A stretch of DNA of 64,000 nt from an uncultured Flavobacteriales bacterium (GCA_946480815.1 CAMLLB010000011.1:35980-99979), one strand, 5' to 3'. Positions 8,376 through 17,540 are shown, counted from the first letter of the stretch. Notes: generated by a model not told the origin, from the letters alone. Numbers and translations are program-made.

Positions 8376-9038
8376 ATGACACTTCACAGAGAAGGAACAG
8401 CTACCATTATTATTGCAGTCGTTATCCTTGGCCTGATCCAATGGGGAAATTACTGGCTATATACAATTACAGGATGGCTTTGGTTATTCTTACTATTATC
8501 TGCCGGAGCATTGGTAATGCTTTACCTGGTAGTTCAATTTTTCCGGATTCCAAAACGCACCTTTACGTTCACCGATTCGGACATCTTATGTCCTGCGGAC
8601 GGAAAAGTGGTTGTAATCGAGGAAGTAGAAGAAACAGAATATTTCAAAGACCGCCGCATCCAGGTTTCTATTTTCATGTCGCCATTAAATGTACATGCAA
8701 ATTATTTCCCTATCAGCGGAATTGTGAAGTATGTGAAATACCACAAAGGATTGTTTTTGGTTGCCTGGCATCCGAAAAGCTCAACGGATAACGAACGAAG
8801 CACAGTTGTTGTTCAACACTCTTCGGGTCAGGAAGTTTTGTTCAGACAAATCGCCGGAGCCGTTGCACGCAGAATTTGCTATTATGCAAAAGAAGGACAA
8901 ACTGCTGAAACCGGTCAGGAATTCGGGTTTATTAAATTCGGATCGCGTGTAGATGTGTTCTTACCGCTTGGCACGAAATTAGACGTTAAAATTGACCAAG
9001 ATGTTAAAGCTAAGTTAACGAAGCTTGGCTCATTCTAA
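8376..9038 (+). CDS. psd: Phosphatidylserine decarboxylase proenzyme
   Basis: It converts phosphatidylserine to phosphatidylethanolamine. The 220-residue protein is the short (PSD-A) type, with two N-terminal membrane segments. Conserved blocks are CPADGKVV, IFMSPLNVHANY and the C-terminal FIKFGSRVD, where self-cleavage before Ser190 should create the pyruvoyl group. It is downstream of cdsA, fitting a cdsA-psd phospholipid operon. Confidence 0.95.
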   Translation: MTLHREGTATIIIAVVILGLIQWGNYWLYTITGWLWLFLLLSAGALVMLYLVVQFFRIPKRTFTFTDSDILCPADGKVVVIEEVEETEYFKDRRIQVSIFMSPLNVHANYFPISGIVKYVKYHKGLFLVAWHPKSSTDNERSTVVVQHSSGQEVLFRQIAGAVARRICYYAKEGQTAETGQEFGFIKFGSRVDVFLPLGTKLDVKIDQDVKAKLTKLGSF

Positions 9039-9076
9039 TATTAGTTGTATTTTTAAGCAAATTAAATTCTTGAATC

Positions 9077-9274
9077 ATGAAAAAAGCATTTGTTGCACTA
9101 ACTTTATTGATGTTCGTAGGTTCTGTAAGCGCTAACGTTTACGCTGCTTCTAACAACACAACTGTTTCTATCGTTAAACACGACGATAAAAAAGGTAAAA
9201 AGAAGAAAAGCAAAAAAGGTTCTTGCGCTGGTGAGAAATCAGGAGGAACTTGCTGCCAAAAGAAAGCTGCGTAA
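9077..9274 (+). CDS. Small secreted Lys/Cys-rich protein
   Basis: This 65-residue protein has a clear signal peptide (MKKAFVALTLLMFVGSVSA), a strongly basic middle (KKGKKKKSKKG) and three cysteines at the end (GSCAGEKSGGTCCQKK). I do not recognise a named family. The basic and Cys-rich mature part could bind metal, nucleic acid or envelope polymer, but nothing in the sequence decides this. It starts 38 bases after psd and ends before a strong terminator. Confidence 0.75.
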   Translation: MKKAFVALTLLMFVGSVSANVYAASNNTTVSIVKHDDKKGKKKKSKKGSCAGEKSGGTCCQKKAA

Positions 9275-9289
9275 TATACACAACGAAAT

Positions 9290-9329
9290 AAAAAACCCTG
9301 ATCCCGTACGTACGGGATCAGGGTTTTTT
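9290..9329. terminator. Perfect palindromic bidirectional terminator
   Basis: Two 20-base arms form a perfect palindrome flanked by A and T runs, between convergent genes. Its centre, ATCCCGTACGTACGGGAT, belongs to the same TCCCG...CGGGA palindrome style seen at 24800 and 38995. Confidence 0.85.
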
Positions 9330-9348
9330 GTATCCGATAATTTCTGTT

Positions 9349-9777
9349 TTAGTCTGCCTTAGTCCAGGTTTGTGTCCTATAGAACGGACCAACATATCCC
9401 CTTACATGCAATTTGGTAAAATCATCGCGATCGATCCAAATAGCGCAGTTATACACCTTACCATTTTCCGGGTCCACGATCGTTCCGTCTTCCCATTCGC
9501 CACCATCCCATTTCAATCCGCGTACAATTTGCAAACCAACCAGCGGTTGATCCTTGCGATCATCAGTACATTTCTTGCATTTCGGATTATCTTCTCTTCC
9601 CTCCCGCGGGTACAAGTAAGTGATTTTACCGTAGAGCTTCTCATCTTTCTTGTAAAGTTCCACTTTTGATTTCTTCTTGCCTGTCTTGTCATCAATCGTA
9701 ACCCAGGTTCCAATGCAGGATTGTGCTTTAGCAGCTACAAAAAACAACAAAAATAATGATGTGGTAATCCATTTCAT
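9349..9777 (-). CDS. DUF2147 family secreted protein
   Basis: A 142-residue protein has a signal peptide (MKWITTSLFLLFFVAAKAQ) and the DUF2147 pattern: GTWVTIDDKTGKKKS near the mature N-terminus, YGKITYLYPREG, a CKKC pair, the LVGLQIVRGL block, and a closing GYVGPFYRTQTW. The family is a secreted beta-barrel-like domain of unknown function. I start at 9777, since the upstream Met would add residues ahead of the signal peptide. It is convergent with the small Lys/Cys-rich gene. Confidence 0.85.
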   Translation of the reverse strand: MKWITTSLFLLFFVAAKAQSCIGTWVTIDDKTGKKKSKVELYKKDEKLYGKITYLYPREGREDNPKCKKCTDDRKDQPLVGLQIVRGLKWDGGEWEDGTIVDPENGKVYNCAIWIDRDDFTKLHVRGYVGPFYRTQTWTKAD

Positions 9778-9956
9778 AGTTTCGAATTTTACCCCAATAT
9801 ACAATAAAAATATATGAATGCATAGGAATTAATAGCGCGTCATACAATTCGAATGGAATTTTAACCTCAAATCAGACTTTCAGAATTATTCGGTAATATT
9901 GTGAAGAACCAGAATTATTGGCTGTCATTCCGTATAAGGAAATATTCAACTCACAG

Positions 9957-10586
9957 ATGGAAAATCAACAAATAGAAGCAATCTACAATCAGACTTTTAG
10001 CGGTCTCGCACTATTTTACAGAGACACTACCCTTTCGGAAAAATTGATTTCCACCTATCAGGTCGGGCAAATTTTGATGGAACGCGGTTTTACTGATTTG
10101 ACATATAAAGGCGGCGGGCTGACAAGCAATTTTCGCTATTTAGTTGCTTCTGCAAACGGAAAGGATTTATCAGCGTTCAATCCGGATGCAGCACAATCCG
10201 GACACATTGTTTTAGCATCAAATGCGTTCTTCAAAGTACTCGACATTTATCAAACCGGTGGAAAAACACAAGTCCTTCTACTCGAAATCCCCGAAACTGC
10301 CGTAGATTTTTTTGCGTGTACAACCTCAAACATTGAAGAAGACATTATCAAAAAGGCAAGGGAAAATTTTGATCAAAAAGCAACTACAGAACCCGTCCCG
10401 GAACTCCAAACCAAGGAATGGAAAGAGCGGACCGAATTTCCAATCGGGATGAATGACCAGGGAGAGTTATTCTTTCAACCGGAAAAAATAAAACCGGTTG
10501 CAACAGAACCGATTGCAGCAAATAATCATGAGAAAACTGCAGAGACGAAATCAGCCCCTAAAAAATCCTGGTGGAATTTTTGGTAA
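9957..10586 (+). CDS. Conserved hypothetical protein with C-terminal aromatic tail
   Basis: I do not recognise this 209-residue protein. It has no signal peptide. The first 150 residues look like a mixed alpha/beta globular domain, followed by a Pro/Lys/Thr-rich linker and the distinctive end KKSWWNFW. A tryptophan-rich tail can be a membrane or partner docking peptide, but that is inference. I chose the ATG at 9957 (MENQQIEAIYNQTF). Its stop lies 10 bases from the end of the convergent amidotransferase gene. Confidence 0.7.
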   Translation: MENQQIEAIYNQTFSGLALFYRDTTLSEKLISTYQVGQILMERGFTDLTYKGGGLTSNFRYLVASANGKDLSAFNPDAAQSGHIVLASNAFFKVLDIYQTGGKTQVLLLEIPETAVDFFACTTSNIEEDIIKKARENFDQKATTEPVPELQTKEWKERTEFPIGMNDQGELFFQPEKIKPVATEPIAANNHEKTAETKSAPKKSWWNFW

Positions 10587-10596
10587 AACAGAAACG

Positions 10597-11172
10597 TTAC
10601 TCCTTTACAATTTCCACAAAATTCCGGATCATCTTCAATCCTTCCGGAGTCAAAATACTTTCCGGATGGAATTGAACCGCATAGATCTTTTTCTCCGGTA
10701 TTTCCATTGACATCAATACGCCGTTCTCTGAAAATGCTGTTGGAGTATAAGGTGAATGTTCGTTCAGACGAACGGCCCAGGAATGATACAAACCAACTTC
10801 CGTTACTTCCGGAATTCCCTGGTAAAAAAGTGAATCCGTCCGGGTCAGCCGGATCTCTTCGGTCAAGCCGTGTTTTACAATTTCCTGGTTGTATAGAGAA
10901 TCACCCGCATGAATAGCCAGGGCTTGCATTCCCAGGCAAACACCCAAAACAGGAATGTTTCTTTGGAATGCTTCCGCAATTGTTTCCATCAATTTTCCGG
11001 CCTGCGGAGGAAGTCCCGGACCTGGTGAAAGAACCAAAGCCTGGTAATTCGAAACAGAAGAAACAGTGACGTCCAGGTTAGTAAAGACTTCCACCGTCAC
11101 ATCGCATTGTTCCAGGTAATGGACAATGTTGTAAGTGAACGAATCGAAGTTATCTACTAATAAAAACCGCAT
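10597..11172 (-). CDS. pabA: Aminodeoxychorismate/anthranilate synthase glutamine amidotransferase subunit
   Basis: This class I glutamine amidotransferase supplies ammonia to chorismate-derived synthesis of anthranilate or 4-amino-4-deoxychorismate. LLVDNFDSFTYNIVHYL, SPGPGLP, the nucleophile motif GVCLGMQAL and VQFHPESILTPEG are all present in 191 residues. No PabB or TrpE partner lies beside it, so its pathway (folate versus tryptophan) cannot be settled from context. The start at 11172 is 6 bases from a -7 promoter element. Confidence 0.9.
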   Translation of the reverse strand: MRFLLVDNFDSFTYNIVHYLEQCDVTVEVFTNLDVTVSSVSNYQALVLSPGPGLPPQAGKLMETIAEAFQRNIPVLGVCLGMQALAIHAGDSLYNQEIVKHGLTEEIRLTRTDSLFYQGIPEVTEVGLYHSWAVRLNEHSPYTPTAFSENGVLMSMEIPEKKIYAVQFHPESILTPEGLKMIRNFVEIVKE

Positions 11173-11178
11173 GTGCCC

Positions 11179-11186
11179 CAAATTTA
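11179..11186 (-). promoter_or_regulatory. Bacteroidota -7 element for the amidotransferase gene
   Basis: Read on the minus strand this is TAAATTTG, an exact TAnnTTTG match, with only 6 bases between it and the start codon. As with pyrE, the transcript should be essentially leaderless. Confidence 0.45.
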
Positions 11187-11208
11187 CTAAACTTGCAAAA
11201 AAGAATCG

Positions 11209-11586
11209 ATGAAAAAGGCAATTCAAATTCCTGGAGCTCCGGCTCCGATCGGACCCTACAGTCAGGCAATAATCAGTGGTGATACTGTTTACGTAAGTGG
11301 CCAGATTCCACTAAATCCGTTCACAGGTGAATTGGAAATCGGATCAATCGAAGACGCAACACATCGGATTCTGAAAAACATTGAATCCTTACTGAAAGAA
11401 GCCGGTTTGACTTTGAACAACATTGTGAAATGCAGTATTTTCATGACCGACTTAGGACAATTTTCCGAGATGAATGCCGTTTATGGATCATACTTTCAGG
11501 ATGTACCTCCGGCAAGAGAAACTGTACAAGTTTCCAAATTGCCAATGAACGTGCCGATTGAAATTTCTTGTATTGCTGTAAAATAA
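11209..11586 (+). CDS. ridA: RidA family reactive-intermediate deaminase
   Basis: RidA hydrolyses reactive enamine/imine intermediates made by PLP enzymes. The 125-residue protein matches the family throughout: GAPAPIGPYSQAI, DTVYVSGQIPLNP, the NAVYGSYF block, PARETVQVSKLP with the key Arg, and a terminal VPIEISCIAVK. It is divergent from the amidotransferase, with 36 bases between start codons. A TAAACTTG element (one mismatch to TAnnTTTG) lies at 11188-11195. Confidence 0.95.
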   Translation: MKKAIQIPGAPAPIGPYSQAIISGDTVYVSGQIPLNPFTGELEIGSIEDATHRILKNIESLLKEAGLTLNNIVKCSIFMTDLGQFSEMNAVYGSYFQDVPPARETVQVSKLPMNVPIEISCIAVK

Positions 11587-11606
11587 TTTAATACACAACC
11601 GGTATT

Positions 11607-13559
11607 GTGACCCACTCCGCTCCAAAAATTGCTGTTATCATAGTCAACTACAACGTTGTCTTTTTCCTGGAGCAATGCCTGAATTCTGTTTCCGAAGCAA
11701 TGAAACAGGAACCAGCAGAAGTTTGGGTTGTTGATAATAATTCTGTAGATGGCTCCGTAGAAATGGTACGTGAGAAGTTTCCATGGGTCAAGGTCATTGC
11801 AAACAAAGACAATAAAGGATTTTCCAAAGCAAATAACCAGGCGATGGAAATCTCCGAATGTAAATACCAACTGCTCTTAAACCCCGATACTGTTATTGAA
11901 GAAGACACCTTATTCAAGGTTGTTAAATACATGGATGAACACCCGGAAGTTGGCGGATTGGGAGTTCGGATGGTTGACGGAAAAGGGGTCTTTTTACCGG
12001 AATCCAAAAGAGGCTTGCCAACACCTGCCGTTGCTTTTTACAAGATATTCGGCATTTCACGCATTTTTCCGAAGTCGAAAATTTTTGGAAAATACCATTT
12101 GGGTTACTTATCCGAGTTTGAAACGAACGAAATCGAAATCCTTTCCGGTGCATTTATGCTGATGCGCAAAGAAGCTTTGGACAAAGTGGGATTATTGGAC
12201 GAAGAATTCTTTATGTATGGTGAAGATATTGATCTTTCCTACCGGATTATCAAAGGTGGGTACAAAAACGTCTATTTCCCCGAAACACGGATCATTCATT
12301 ACAAAGGAGAAAGCACCAAGAAAAGTTCGGTAAACTATGTGTTCGTGTTCTACCGTGCGATGGTCATTTTTGCCCGGAAGCACTTTTCACAGAAGAACGC
12401 TCGTTTGTTTTCATTCCTGATCAATTCCGCTATTTATTTCAGGGCCGGACTGGCAATCGGAATGCGTTTCATTCAAAAAGTCACCCTTCCGGTTTTCGAT
12501 ACGATCTATTTGTTACTTGGTTTATTTGCCCTGACGAATTACTGGCAACAGGCACAAATTGATTTCCCGGAACAGATCACCAATATCCTGATCCTGTTCT
12601 ACACGTTTATCTGGATGACATCCGTAGCTTTGCAAGGCGGGTACGATCAACCGATTACTTTTAAGAAATTTATTCTCGGAGGGGCAATCGGAACAGCTTT
12701 CATTTTGATCTTATATGCGCTTTTCCCGAAAGAATGGCAATTCTCCCGCTTATTCATTTTATTGGGCGCCGGCTGGACCATTGCTTATTACATCCTTTCA
12801 CGCAGCATTCTTCACCTGGCAATCGGAAAACGATTCACCATCAACGGGCGCAAGCATGCCAATTTTGCCATTGTAGGTTCACCGGAAGAATTCGAGCGGG
12901 TTTCACACTTATTGCATCAAACACAACCCAAGATCGCGCAGATCATTTCGGTTTCCCTGGATGAAGATCACGGAAAAGACTCGCTGGGATCGATCGGTCA
13001 ATTGGAACAAATCGCGCGGGTCCACAACATCGATGAGATTATTTTTTGTGCAAAAGATCTGAGCGCCGCCGACATTATCCATTGGATGACCGCCATTCCG
13101 GATGTTTCAGTGGATTATAAAATTGCGCAACCGGACAGTCAGTACCTCATTGGGTCTAATTCCATTGAAACTGCGGGAGATCTGTACATCCTGGAAATTA
13201 ATGCAATCAGTCAACCGGCTAAAAAAAGACAGAAACGTTTGTTTGATTTCCTGGTGGGAATCGGTCTATTGCTTGTATCCCCTATCCTGATCTGGGCTTA
13301 CAAAAATAAGATTCAGTTCCTGGGAAATGTATTCAAATTGATCAGCGGGCGAAAGACAGTTGTTTCATACAACGATCAAAGCAATTTATCCAACAAGCAA
13401 TTACCCAAAATCAAGAAGGGAATCCTTACTCCAACCGACCATTTGAGCGGTTTGGACGAGAATCTGAAATCCAAACTGGATTTGTTGTACGCCCGTGAAT
13501 ATTCGGTCTTGCGCGACATCCAGATTTTGTGGAAAACGTGGAAAAAATTAGATCAATAA
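11607..13559 (+). CDS. GT2 glycosyltransferase fused to a degenerate sugar-phosphate transferase module
   Basis: Residues 8-230 are a GT2 domain (IAVIIVNYNV, VVDNNSVDGS, LLLNPDT). Membrane segments follow (about 285-395), then a Rossmann-like part resembling the CoA_binding_3 domain of WcaJ-type enzymes. The last 120 residues look like the frame of a polyprenyl-phosphate sugar transferase: KRLFDFLVGIGLLLVSP at its start and SKLDLLYAREYSVLRDIQIL at its end. The catalytic middle (the FRxM and DELPQ-type motifs) is missing. The start codon is GTG. A role in cell-surface glycan assembly is likely; the C-terminal half is probably non-catalytic. Confidence 0.8.
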   Translation: MTHSAPKIAVIIVNYNVVFFLEQCLNSVSEAMKQEPAEVWVVDNNSVDGSVEMVREKFPWVKVIANKDNKGFSKANNQAMEISECKYQLLLNPDTVIEEDTLFKVVKYMDEHPEVGGLGVRMVDGKGVFLPESKRGLPTPAVAFYKIFGISRIFPKSKIFGKYHLGYLSEFETNEIEILSGAFMLMRKEALDKVGLLDEEFFMYGEDIDLSYRIIKGGYKNVYFPETRIIHYKGESTKKSSVNYVFVFYRAMVIFARKHFSQKNARLFSFLINSAIYFRAGLAIGMRFIQKVTLPVFDTIYLLLGLFALTNYWQQAQIDFPEQITNILILFYTFIWMTSVALQGGYDQPITFKKFILGGAIGTAFILILYALFPKEWQFSRLFILLGAGWTIAYYILSRSILHLAIGKRFTINGRKHANFAIVGSPEEFERVSHLLHQTQPKIAQIISVSLDEDHGKDSLGSIGQLEQIARVHNIDEIIFCAKDLSAADIIHWMTAIPDVSVDYKIAQPDSQYLIGSNSIETAGDLYILEINAISQPAKKRQKRLFDFLVGIGLLLVSPILIWAYKNKIQFLGNVFKLISGRKTVVSYNDQSNLSNKQLPKIKKGILTPTDHLSGLDENLKSKLDLLYAREYSVLRDIQILWKTWKKLDQ

Positions 13560-13565
13560 AAAGCA

Positions 13566-13598
13566 TTGGTGAAAATCCTATTTTTTACGTTATTTTTG
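13566..13598 (+). promoter_or_regulatory. Bacteroidota housekeeping promoter for the E2 gene
   Basis: TTG at 13566-13568 and TATTTTTG at 13591-13598 (exact TAnnTTTG) are separated by 22 bases, a reasonable -33/-7 arrangement. The start codon is 33 bases downstream. Confidence 0.6.
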
Positions 13599-13631
13599 TA
13601 CGAAAATTAATCGAGAATTCTTAGTCGTTAT

Positions 13632-14996
13632 ATGGCACAAATTGAAATTCGTCTTCCAAAAATGGGAGAAAGCGTTACAGAAGCTACCATTACCAACTGG
13701 TTGAAAGAAGTGGGTGATACCGTAGCAATGGATGAACCTTTGGTAGAAGTTGCAACGGATAAAGTTGACAACGAATTACCATCAGAAGCTGCTGGGGTTT
13801 TGGTTCAAAAATTATTTGAAAAAGACCAGGTAGCACAAGTTGGTGATGTCATTGCGATTATCTCTACCGATGGAGATGCTGCACCGGCTGCACCAAAAGC
13901 TGAACCTGCAGCAGTAGCGGCGGTTGCCGAAACAGTTTCTGCAGCACAAGCAGTCGTTTCAAACGGAGGAGTTACTCTTGAGAAAAGCAGTGGAAATGGA
14001 AAATTCATTTCTCCGCTTGTAAGAAGCATTGCACAAAAAGAAAATATTTCCATGTCAGAAATTGATGCAATCAATGGAACAGGCATGGGTGGAAGAGTGA
14101 CTAAAAAAGACATTCTTTCTTATATCGATACACGCGGAACCGGCGCTCCTGCTGTTGCAGCTCCAACTGCTCAACCGACACCGGCAGTTTCTGCTCCGGC
14201 TGCTGCCAATAATGGTGCCGCTCCGGTTGTTTCAGGTGGTTCTTCCTTCCTGAGCAATATCAAAGAACCGGTTGTTATTGCAAATCCGGGAGATGAGATC
14301 ATGGAAATGGACCGTATGCGTAAGCTGATCGCAGAGCACATGGTGATGTCCAAGCATGTTTCTCCTCACGTTACTTCGTTCGTTGAAGCAGATGTTACAA
14401 ATATTGTGAACTGGAGAAACAAAATGAAAAAGGAATTTGAAAAGCGTGAAGGTGAAAACTTAACGTTCACTCCTATTTTCATGGAAGCAATCGTAAAAGC
14501 GATCAAAGATTTCCCAATGATCAATGTTTCATTGTCCGGAAACCAGATTATCAAGCGCAAGGATATCAATATCGGGATGGCAACTGCACTTCCTTCAGGA
14601 AACTTAATTGTTCCTGTAATTAAGCAGGCTGACCGTATGAACTTAACAGGAATTGCGAAATCGGTAAATGAGCTTGCACGAAACGCACGCGACAACAAAT
14701 TGAAGCCTGAAGATATTCAAGGCGGAACATATACAGTTACAAACGTAGGAACATTCGGAAACGTAATGGGAACTCCGATCATCAACCAACCGCAGGTTGC
14801 AATCCTTGCTTTGGGAGCAATTCGTAAAATGCCTGCAGTTATTGAAACACCGGAAGGAGACTTTATCGGGATCCGTCATAAAATGTTCTTGTCTCATTCA
14901 TACGATCATCGTGTGGTTGACGGTTCTCTTGGAGGACAATTTGTACGCCGGGTTGCAGATTACTTAGAGCAGTTCGATGTGAACAGAGAAATCTAA
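13632..14996 (+). CDS. 2-oxo acid dehydrogenase dihydrolipoamide acyltransferase (E2)
   Basis: This E2 subunit transfers acyl groups from lipoate to CoA. Residues 1-80 form a lipoyl domain with the lipoylated Lys44 in ATDKVDNE. An Ala/Pro/Val-rich linker follows, then an E3-binding domain (about 125-160). After a second Ala/Pro linker comes the catalytic domain with HRVVDG (His426, Asp430). At 454 residues it has a single lipoyl domain, consistent with a 2-oxoglutarate or branched-chain complex; no E1 or E3 gene is adjacent to decide. It has its own promoter. Confidence 0.93.
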   Translation: MAQIEIRLPKMGESVTEATITNWLKEVGDTVAMDEPLVEVATDKVDNELPSEAAGVLVQKLFEKDQVAQVGDVIAIISTDGDAAPAAPKAEPAAVAAVAETVSAAQAVVSNGGVTLEKSSGNGKFISPLVRSIAQKENISMSEIDAINGTGMGGRVTKKDILSYIDTRGTGAPAVAAPTAQPTPAVSAPAAANNGAAPVVSGGSSFLSNIKEPVVIANPGDEIMEMDRMRKLIAEHMVMSKHVSPHVTSFVEADVTNIVNWRNKMKKEFEKREGENLTFTPIFMEAIVKAIKDFPMINVSLSGNQIIKRKDINIGMATALPSGNLIVPVIKQADRMNLTGIAKSVNELARNARDNKLKPEDIQGGTYTVTNVGTFGNVMGTPIINQPQVAILALGAIRKMPAVIETPEGDFIGIRHKMFLSHSYDHRVVDGSLGGQFVRRVADYLEQFDVNREI

Positions 14997-15002
14997 TATT
15001 TA

Positions 15003-15010
15003 TATATTTG
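15003..15010 (+). promoter_or_regulatory. -7 element upstream of the OmpA gene
   Basis: TATATTTG matches TAnnTTTG. It lies before, not after, the hairpin at 15031-15071, so a transcript from here would carry that hairpin in its 5' leader. Confidence 0.45.
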
Positions 15011-15030
15011 TAACTAAAAATTAAAATGAA

Positions 15031-15071
15031 CGTAAGACCCACCAACTTAAACTGAAAGAGGTGGGTCTTTC
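15031..15071 (+). terminator. Hairpin between the E2 and OmpA genes (terminator or attenuator)
   Basis: AAGACCCACC pairs with GGTGGGTCTT, followed by a short T-rich run. It can terminate E2 transcription, but it sits downstream of a -7 element for the OmpA gene. A nine-codon frame beginning with the ATG at 15028 runs through the 5' arm. Confidence 0.6.
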
Positions 15072-15086
15072 TTAATTTATAGAACA

Positions 15087-17426
15087 ATGAAATTACTGAA
15101 ATCTACTATTTTACTAACGCTCTTGTGTCCCTTCATTTCCTTTGGTCAGTATGATACCAAAAAGGTCATGGAAATGATCAATAACGGTTCGGAATCTGAG
15201 CTTGTAATGGAGAGTGCAATTATGATCCAGGAAGGGTATTTTTACCAGGCCGGGTTAATCGTAGACAAACTACTCGAAATACAGCCAAACAGTGCGAACT
15301 ACAATTACCGCCGTGGATTCATCTATTTAGAGATGTCAACAGATTTCGTGAAAGCAATCCCGCATTTGGAAAAAGCGGTGGTGAAAACGGACAAAAAGTA
15401 CGATCCTTTCAACCCGAAGGAAACTGCTGCTCCGGTAGATGCTTACTTTGAAATGGGAAAATGCTATCACGCAGCGGGAAATATTGATAAAGCAGAAGAG
15501 TTCTACAATAAGTTCCTTACAAATTCCATTACGAAGTCAAATAACGTTTTCTTCGCGAAATTGTATTTGGAGCAATGTAAAGTAGCACGTGCTGAAATGA
15601 TGAGTCCGAAAAACGTGTATTTGAAAAACATGGGAAGCACAGTCAACACGAAAAACCCGGAATTTTCTCCTGTCATTTCATTGGATGGTTCCGCTTTGTA
15701 CTATACTTCCCGCAGAAGATGGCCAACAGGAGCTTCAGATAAAGGATTAGATCCAAGAAACAACCAATACCCGGAAGATATTTACGTGTCATACCGCGAT
15801 TTCGATTCTACATGGATGGACCCGATCAAACTGGAATTCTGTGATTCATTGCAAAACGAAGCAACGTTGGCTGTAAGTCCGGATGAACGCCGTGTATATG
15901 TTTACCAGGATACAAAAGGAAACGGGGATATTTTCTTTTCCGATTTCTCTACCAACAGATTCCAGGAAGTAACACATCTGGAGGACAAGAAAATCAATAC
16001 CAATGATTGGGAAACTCACGCAACGGTGACTCCTGACGGACAGCGCATGTATTTCGTTTCTAACCGCAAAGGTGGTTTTGGAGGGCGCGATATTTACTAT
16101 TGTATCAAACAAAAAGACGGTTCGTGGGGGGATCCTGTCAATGCCGGGCCAAATATCAACGGACCGATGGAGGAAGAATCTCCGTTCGTTTCTATCGACA
16201 ACAGCACCCTTTACTTCTCAACCAACGGGAATAAAAGTATGGGTGGATTCGATATTTTCATGTCAAAAGCTGACGGAAAAGGAAACTGGGGACCTGCAGT
16301 AAACCTGGGTTCACCGATCAACTCTACATGTGATGATATTTTCTATACAACAACAGTTGACGGTTTAACCGGATATATGACTTCCCTGCGTGTAGACGGA
16401 AAAGGTGAAAAAGATATCTACGAGATCAAGAACAATTACTTAGGAGTTAAAAACATCGCTGTATTGAACGGAAAAATCAACGTAATCGGGAACAGACCGC
16501 TTCCGGAAGATGTTTCTGTAACCTTGAGATGTTTGAACTGTGAAAACCCATATGACCGTAAATTGTTCCCGCGTCTGCGTGACGGGGTATTCATGAACTC
16601 ATTGGAGCCTTGTAAAGAGTATGATTTGACTTTCTCTTACGAAAAAGACGGAAAGAAAAATTTCTACAACGAGAAATTCAAAACAGAGTGTGACAAAGAA
16701 TACTCGGAAGTTTACCGCGAATTCTGGTTAGACCTGGACGAGCAAATGATGGTGAAACCTTACTATGTAGTTGGAACAATTACAGACAGTAAGACGAAAG
16801 AAAAACTAAGCGGTGTTTCAGTTACGTTGATCAACAAGAAAACAGGAGAGAAACTGTCTCAATCGTTAACGAAAGCAGCCGGAGCATATAAAACAGATAC
16901 GCTTGGCGGTATGAAGAAAGGTGACAATGTAGAGTTCGCTTTAACATTGGAGAAAGCAGGGTATGTGACAATGACCTATGATGCACCGGTAACGTTGGAT
17001 GATAATTCGGAGATCCGCATTGACCGTGCATTGGCTAAAAACGAAGTGGGAACTGACATTGGTTTGGATGTAAATCCAATCTACTTCGACTACAACAAGT
17101 GGGATATTCGTCCGGATGCAGCTGTGGAATTGGACAAGATCGTGAAAATCATGAAAGCAAATCCTGGAATCAAAATCGAATTGGGTTCTCACACCGATAG
17201 CCGTGGTAAGGATGATTACAACATGAAATTATCTGATCAGCGTGCCAAAGCTTCTGCCCGCTACATCGTTTCAAAAGGAATTCCGGCTAACAGAATTACC
17301 GGAAAAGGATACGGTGAAAGCAAATTGAAGGTATCTGATGCACAAATCGAAAGCATGCCGAACTGGGATGAAAAAGAAAAAGGACATCAGTTGAACCGTA
17401 GAACAGAATTCATTATTGTGAAATAA
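15087..17426 (+). CDS. PorE-like OmpA family protein (TPR, beta-propeller, CRD, OmpA)
   Basis: The protein has a signal peptide ending near FISFGQ, TPR-like helices (about 40-175), and a PD40/WD40-like propeller (about 185-450) with repeats such as DGQRMYFVSNRKGGFGGRDIY. A carboxypeptidase-regulatory-like domain (about 555-640) comes next, and then a C-terminal OmpA peptidoglycan-binding domain (GSHTDSRGKDDYN). This is the domain order described for PorE, a peptidoglycan-linked component of the type IX secretion system. Bacteroidota carry several paralogues with this order, so a T9SS role is likely but not proved. It is 779 residues long, and a palindromic terminator follows. Confidence 0.85.
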   Translation: MKLLKSTILLTLLCPFISFGQYDTKKVMEMINNGSESELVMESAIMIQEGYFYQAGLIVDKLLEIQPNSANYNYRRGFIYLEMSTDFVKAIPHLEKAVVKTDKKYDPFNPKETAAPVDAYFEMGKCYHAAGNIDKAEEFYNKFLTNSITKSNNVFFAKLYLEQCKVARAEMMSPKNVYLKNMGSTVNTKNPEFSPVISLDGSALYYTSRRRWPTGASDKGLDPRNNQYPEDIYVSYRDFDSTWMDPIKLEFCDSLQNEATLAVSPDERRVYVYQDTKGNGDIFFSDFSTNRFQEVTHLEDKKINTNDWETHATVTPDGQRMYFVSNRKGGFGGRDIYYCIKQKDGSWGDPVNAGPNINGPMEEESPFVSIDNSTLYFSTNGNKSMGGFDIFMSKADGKGNWGPAVNLGSPINSTCDDIFYTTTVDGLTGYMTSLRVDGKGEKDIYEIKNNYLGVKNIAVLNGKINVIGNRPLPEDVSVTLRCLNCENPYDRKLFPRLRDGVFMNSLEPCKEYDLTFSYEKDGKKNFYNEKFKTECDKEYSEVYREFWLDLDEQMMVKPYYVVGTITDSKTKEKLSGVSVTLINKKTGEKLSQSLTKAAGAYKTDTLGGMKKGDNVEFALTLEKAGYVTMTYDAPVTLDDNSEIRIDRALAKNEVGTDIGLDVNPIYFDYNKWDIRPDAAVELDKIVKIMKANPGIKIELGSHTDSRGKDDYNMKLSDQRAKASARYIVSKGIPANRITGKGYGESKLKVSDAQIESMPNWDEKEKGHQLNRRTEFIIVK

Positions 17427-17442
17427 GGACATACAATCAAAT

Positions 17443-17478
17443 AAAAGTAGGGGTGGAAAATTTTCCACCCCTACTTTT
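17443..17478 (+). terminator. Perfect palindromic terminator after the OmpA gene
   Basis: Two 18-base arms, AAAAGTAGGGGTGGAAAA and its exact complement, are followed by further T residues. The GTAGGGG...CCCCTAC skeleton resembles the palindrome at 4057-4092, and another half-copy (GCCCCTACC) follows at 17492-17500. Confidence 0.85.
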
Positions 17479-17540
17479 TTATACACGTTTCGCCCCTACC
17501 TTTTTTATTTTCCCCATCTTTGAAGTATAACTTGTGCACT

